Assembly: GCA_022453515.1 (NCBI GenBank) | Contig: JAJNNY010000045.1 | Span: 247,299 to 311,298 of the forward strand | Source: Astrocystis sublimbata | Taxonomy: Eukaryota > Ascomycota > Sordariomycetes > Xylariales > Xylariaceae | Direction: 5' to 3' | Length of the DNA stretch: 64,000 nucleotides | Shown: positions 62,001 to 64,000 of the stretch, in pieces | Layout: each line of letters starts with the position of its first letter | How positions within the stretch are numbered: position 1 is the first letter of the stretch | The notes under the pieces: generated by a model | The model's database searches: none | What the model was told of the DNA's origin: nothing | What the model saw: only the letters and a program-made list of their open reading frames with translations | Program-made: the position numbers and the translations under genes

Positions 62001-62858
62001 CTCAACGTGCGATGTCATCAGGTAAGGGAAAGAGAAACAGCAGGAAAGTGTAAGAAATGAGCACCAGTCAATTTTCCCCCAAGAGATATGTCGTGCGCCG
62101 ATTTCGTATGATGAAAGTGAGGGATAGATAGAACGTTAGGTAATAGTTGGCAAGAGAAAAAAGTCGTGGGTATCGTTCGTTTTCCCTGCTTTGCTCCCTG
62201 CTTTGCTTTCCCCCCTTGCCTTGCGTTGTTGTTATTGGGCCGTGGGGCCGCTAGAAATCCCTTTCCGAAACTCCGATTGGTAGGTAGTTGTAAGGTAGAA
62301 CCAGGACATTTCCAATGAACAACAAATAACAATCAACAGAGTGGAAAAGTAAAAATGGAAATGGATAAAAAAGTAGGGCAAAAAAAACAACAACAAGAGA
62401 AAAGGACATAGACAGCGTCATCATGAAACAAGCCCTGTTCCAGCGCATGAACGAACAACCCATACACCGGTGTAAGCCCTGTGAGGAGGAGGAGGCGGAG
62501 GCGGAGGGAGAGAGTCAAGACAAGGCAAGTCGGAAAGAACCCTTACAGCCTTAAGCCTGAAGTCTTAAGACTGATCAACATAAGAACTCCCGATTAAGAA
62601 GGGGAGAGGGGGGGATGGGGGGGCCCGGGGGACGAGATCCCATAATAGCGGTCGATCTTAAACAACGCATTCGAACCTCGTAACTCGTCCGCCTCGCGCC
62701 CAATGCGCTGCGCTGGGAATATGGGATGGAAAATGTCGTGCATGCATGGCTTCGTCATTGCGCTGGGAAGGGGTTCCTTGTTCCTTGTGAACATCATTCA
62801 TTATCAATATGATTTTCACCAGCCAACCCCCCCACCCCACGAGCTTGGCTTGGCTGCT
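59074..62858. other. Gene-poor region, mirror of 23756-27540
   Basis: Same homopurine/homopyrimidine tracts in opposite orientation, including G7/G7/G5 runs at about 62607-62631 that match the left arm exactly. No gene supported. Confidence 0.4.
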
Positions 62859-63282
62859 CTACTGGCTGCTGTTGAGCCAGAGGAACGCGGCCTCGGCGGC
62901 GTCTTCTCTGGCGTTGTTGAGGTTGTTGCCGTCGTACCAGTAGCGCGCCTGGAAGCGCTGGCCGTAGACGTGGACGACGCTGGACCAAGCCGTCCGACCA
63001 CCTAGTTGAGTTCGTGTTAACAACTTATACAAGCAAAGCAACGGGGTCTCGAGCAAACTACTGGCGATAGCAGTTGGGCTGAGATGAGGACAAACTTGCC
63101 TCGTCGATCTGACACTAGCTGGTAATCAGGCGGCGAAATCTGATAGTCGCGGCATACCTCTAACCATAATGGTTAGCGATGTGGTGATAGTCGGACGAGT
63201 TTAAAGATATATGGGGAAACAAACCTTCGAGCTTGTCTTGCCACGAGGCAGACTGTTGAGAGCGGCGGGAAGCGGATGGCAT
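62859..63282 (-). CDS. Small dsRBD-like protein, mirrored copy
   Basis: Exons 63282-63225, 63159-63100 and 63001-62859; identical to the left copy, including the GC-AG intron. Confidence 0.73.
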
Positions 63283-64000
63283 AATGTTCAGAGTTAAGCC
63301 CGTTGCGGTGACCTAATAGTGGGCTCCGAGCAGATCCGATAATCGATCGATAGATCGATAGATAGATTATATGGTGGTTGCGTTAAGCTCAGCTTAGCTT
63401 TTGGATAGCTTGACAATCAATTGCTGCCAACGGGACCGAACGAACACGGGACTGACTAGTGGGACACTTGGGAGGGCAAAGTGTAAGAGAAGACGAAAGA
63501 AGTTATTGAATGAGCGACCCTGTGAATGGTTTTGTCTTTTTTGTGTAAAACGTGCGAGCACCTGGAATTCTTTTGCTTTTTGAAGGCTTTCTAATGATAG
63601 AAACAGGTATCTCGACCAAACCGAGGCCGGGAACCAGGGCGTTTAAATAAGGCGTCAAATGTTGTGCTAGTTAGACCTGTATTATCCCTTCCCGCGACTG
63701 GTCCACTTCGTCGAATGTCTCTTGCGTCAGATGGTAGACAGGTACCTACTATTTCCCCGGTAGTACCTAGTAAGTGATATCGGATGGAAAACGGGCGCGA
63801 TACAAGCAAAAGGGAAAAAAGATAGTGATGTGGCAGCTAAGGATTAGTCTAGAGGCGCCCTAAAAGACTGTTTGCACAACGGTGATGCAGGCACGGATAT
63901 GGGAGGGAGATTATTCGGCAAATTCGACGGCATCATGCATCATGGAAGGGTGTGTATACGGTGAAAGGAGCGAATGTTTATAGGGCGTGTGGGAAAGCGT
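63283..64000. other. Upstream flank of the dsRBD-like gene, mirror of 22612-23331
   Basis: Holds ATCGATCGATAGATCGATAGATAGAT short repeats (about 63342-63367) upstream of the small gene. The window ends inside the inverted repeat. Confidence 0.4.

Larger units (their letters stand above)
43311..64000 (-). repeat. Right arm of giant inverted repeat (palindrome)
   Basis: Reverse complement of 22612-43310, running off the end of the window. Shorter than the left arm at every difference found: 43409-43411 (A3 vs T4), 50439-50442 (T4 vs A5), 50408-50409 (C2 vs G3), 53717 (one G vs CC), 53875 (one C vs GG), 54483 (one C vs GG), 56952-56956 (C5 vs G6), 63994-63996 (A3 vs T5). This one-sided loss suggests the arm is lower-quality sequence. 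Gene copies below inherit the left-arm annotation. Confidence 0.97.

Noticed and set aside
22612..64000. Interpretation as terminal inverted repeats of a giant transposon (Starship or invertron-like)
   Set aside because: The repeat is the whole sequence with no central cargo and no spacer. The arms contain ordinary housekeeping genes, and no captain recombinase or terminal protein/polymerase gene is present.
1..64000. CRISPR array, rRNA operon, bacterial defence or phage genes
   Set aside because: No regularly spaced repeats, rRNA motifs or bacterial-type gene organisation; introns and proteins are fungal throughout.

Overview
The window is nuclear DNA of a filamentous ascomycete (Pezizomycotina). 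Most genes carry several short introns (about 57-160 bp). The recognisable proteins are eukaryotic housekeeping proteins (eRF3/Sup35, Bet1, Age2, an Ysc84/Lsb3-type SYLF-SH3 protein, mitoribosomal uS7, a Yrb30-like Ran-binding protein). There are also typically fungal accessory genes (a secreted feruloyl esterase, a DUF6536-type membrane protein, a Cys-rich single-pass membrane protein) and a RIP-like, stop-ridden pogo/Fot1 transposon fragment. No bacterial-style operons, CRISPR arrays, rRNA or convincing tRNA genes were seen.

Layout: 1-22.6 kb is unique sequence. In order it holds a Cys-rich/TM protein (-, 1550-2618), an unknown 343-aa protein (+, 4569-5751), an unknown 420-aa four-exon protein (-, 6459-7905), an acidic protein of uncertain 5' end (+, up to 10314), the SYLF-SH3 protein (-, 11815-13296), BET1 (+, 14862-15277) and AGE2 (-, 16163-17921). 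About 5 kb of gene-poor DNA follows. From about 22.6 kb to the end, the window is one giant inverted repeat with no spacer. Every base of 22612-43310 is mirrored in 43311-64000, so each gene of the left arm reappears in opposite orientation: a small dsRBD-like protein, a possible small ORF, uS7m, the Yrb30-like protein, SUP35, feruloyl esterase, DUF6536 protein and transposon.

The palindrome is the most striking thing here. The arms are each at least 20.7 kb. In everything I compared they differ only by eight short homopolymer-length differences, and in all eight the right arm is the shorter. I found no substitutions. A run of one-sided homopolymer losses without substitutions looks like unpolished long-read sequence, and the turn-around has no spacer and sits in AT-rich repeat DNA. 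I therefore judge an assembly or read fold-back artefact (missed hairpin adapter or template/complement chimera extending a contig end) more likely than a real duplication. A recent real palindrome (fold-back inversion, palindromic mini-chromosome) cannot be excluded from sequence alone. The right-arm genes should be treated as duplicates pending verification.

Biologically the genes are unrelated neighbours, not a pathway: translation termination (SUP35), mitochondrial translation (uS7m), nuclear transport (Yrb30-like), ER-Golgi SNARE fusion (BET1), Arf regulation (AGE2), actin/endocytosis (SYLF-SH3) and plant cell-wall degradation (feruloyl esterase). I did not find a convincing new multi-gene system. 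The noteworthy biology is in gene structure (several AAG 3' splice sites, a GC-AG intron, a possible 18-nt microexon) and in a truncated membrane-protein gene abutting a decayed transposon.
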